From Chthonomonadaceae bacterium (GTDB lineage Bacteria > Armatimonadota > Chthonomonadetes > Chthonomonadales > Chthonomonadaceae), in NCBI GenBank assembly GCA_025352825.1, contig JANXSG010000208.1, positions 1-44,436 of the forward strand: a DNA stretch of 44,436 nt, read 5' to 3'. The first letter of the stretch is position 1. Every line of letters begins with the position of its first letter. Of the stretch, positions 44,209 to 44,436 are shown piece after piece. The notes beneath the pieces are model-generated. The model was not told the DNA's origin and did no database searches. It saw nothing but the letters and a program-made list of their open reading frames with translations. A program made the translations under genes and the position numbers.

Positions 44209-44436
44209 AGCTTCATATATTCTTTTGATTGGGCTATCTCATTAAATGTGTCATTCCATGTTCGAGCTTCCAAGAGATCATAGGTGAAACTAAACCAGTC
44301 CGAAATGTGGGAATATCAGCCTCTTCAAATCCTCTACGGACTGTTCGGCGAATTGTTCAGCGATTCTGATATCGTACGGATGGATGTCGAAATCGTCATG
44401 ATCTGTTAAGGTGGAGACTTTCGAACTGTCTATATA
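44175..44436 (-). pseudogene. Possible 3' end of a broken gene at the right edge
   Basis: On the reverse strand one frame from the window edge reads DHDDFDIHPYDIRIAEQFAE and EDLKRLIFPH, then TAG near 44290. Another frame carries on with DWFSFTYDLLEARTWNDTFN and EIAQSKEYMK to TAA 44175, overlapping the start of the ankyrin gene. The two halves join sensibly if one base is skipped near 44306. No family is recognised and the call is tentative. Confidence 0.35.

Overview
The window is a piece of a bacterial chromosome of moderate GC with densely packed genes. Nothing in it fixes the species. Several traits suggest Armatimonadota or a neighbouring environmental phylum: the form of ClpC, secreted quinoprotein-like, PA14 and ThuA proteins, a short-Q-loop cytochrome bd, a phosphoketolase/acetate kinase pair, and a dense family of C/G-rich intergenic palindromes. 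This placement is inference. There are no rRNA or tRNA genes, no CRISPR array, and no intact transposase or phage genes.

Layout. 1-4250: cut-off ECF sigma gene, branched-chain aminotransferase, ClpC with a strong terminator. 4260-11876: ROK sugar kinase, a convergent 1362-residue secreted ThuA-ThuA-LamG-quinoprotein fusion, a secreted beta-propeller protein and an RbsC-like permease. 11893-14410: a degraded accessory island with a truncated operon gene, two copies (416 bp, about 95 % identical) of a decaying small-gene module, and between them an unrecognised two-gene unit (185 and 124 residues). 14793-17558: a 921-residue secreted propeller/PA14 protein.

17824-28181 and 28568-29614 look like an energy and redox stress block: acetate kinase and phosphoketolase, a RIC-type iron-sulfur repair protein, a PAS-GAF histidine kinase with a NarL-type regulator, a zinc alcohol dehydrogenase behind a striking promoter/dyad, and cytochrome bd oxidase (cydA, cydB). 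34701-41557 continues with an acetyl-CoA synthetase/GNAT fusion, two universal stress proteins and an MgtA-type Mg2+ ATPase. Together they would allow fermentation to acetate, respiration at low oxygen, repair of nitrosative damage and control of acetyl-CoA metabolism by acylation.

29627-33877 is a compact four-gene operon: ECF sigma factor, single-span membrane protein (putative anti-sigma), a 666-residue polytopic membrane protein with a large soluble domain, and a membrane-anchored HEAT-like protein ending in repeated TLLRP motifs. This is the best candidate for an undescribed system. The right end has a small unknown gene, a sugar-binding lipoprotein, a frameshifted ankyrin gene and a broken partial ORF.

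About 18 copies of a palindromic repeat (arms rich in CCCCCTCTCCC/GGGAGAGGGGG) sit in most long intergenic gaps; one has become the 3' end of the ROK kinase gene. A MITE-like nested inverted repeat lies at 34182-34550.
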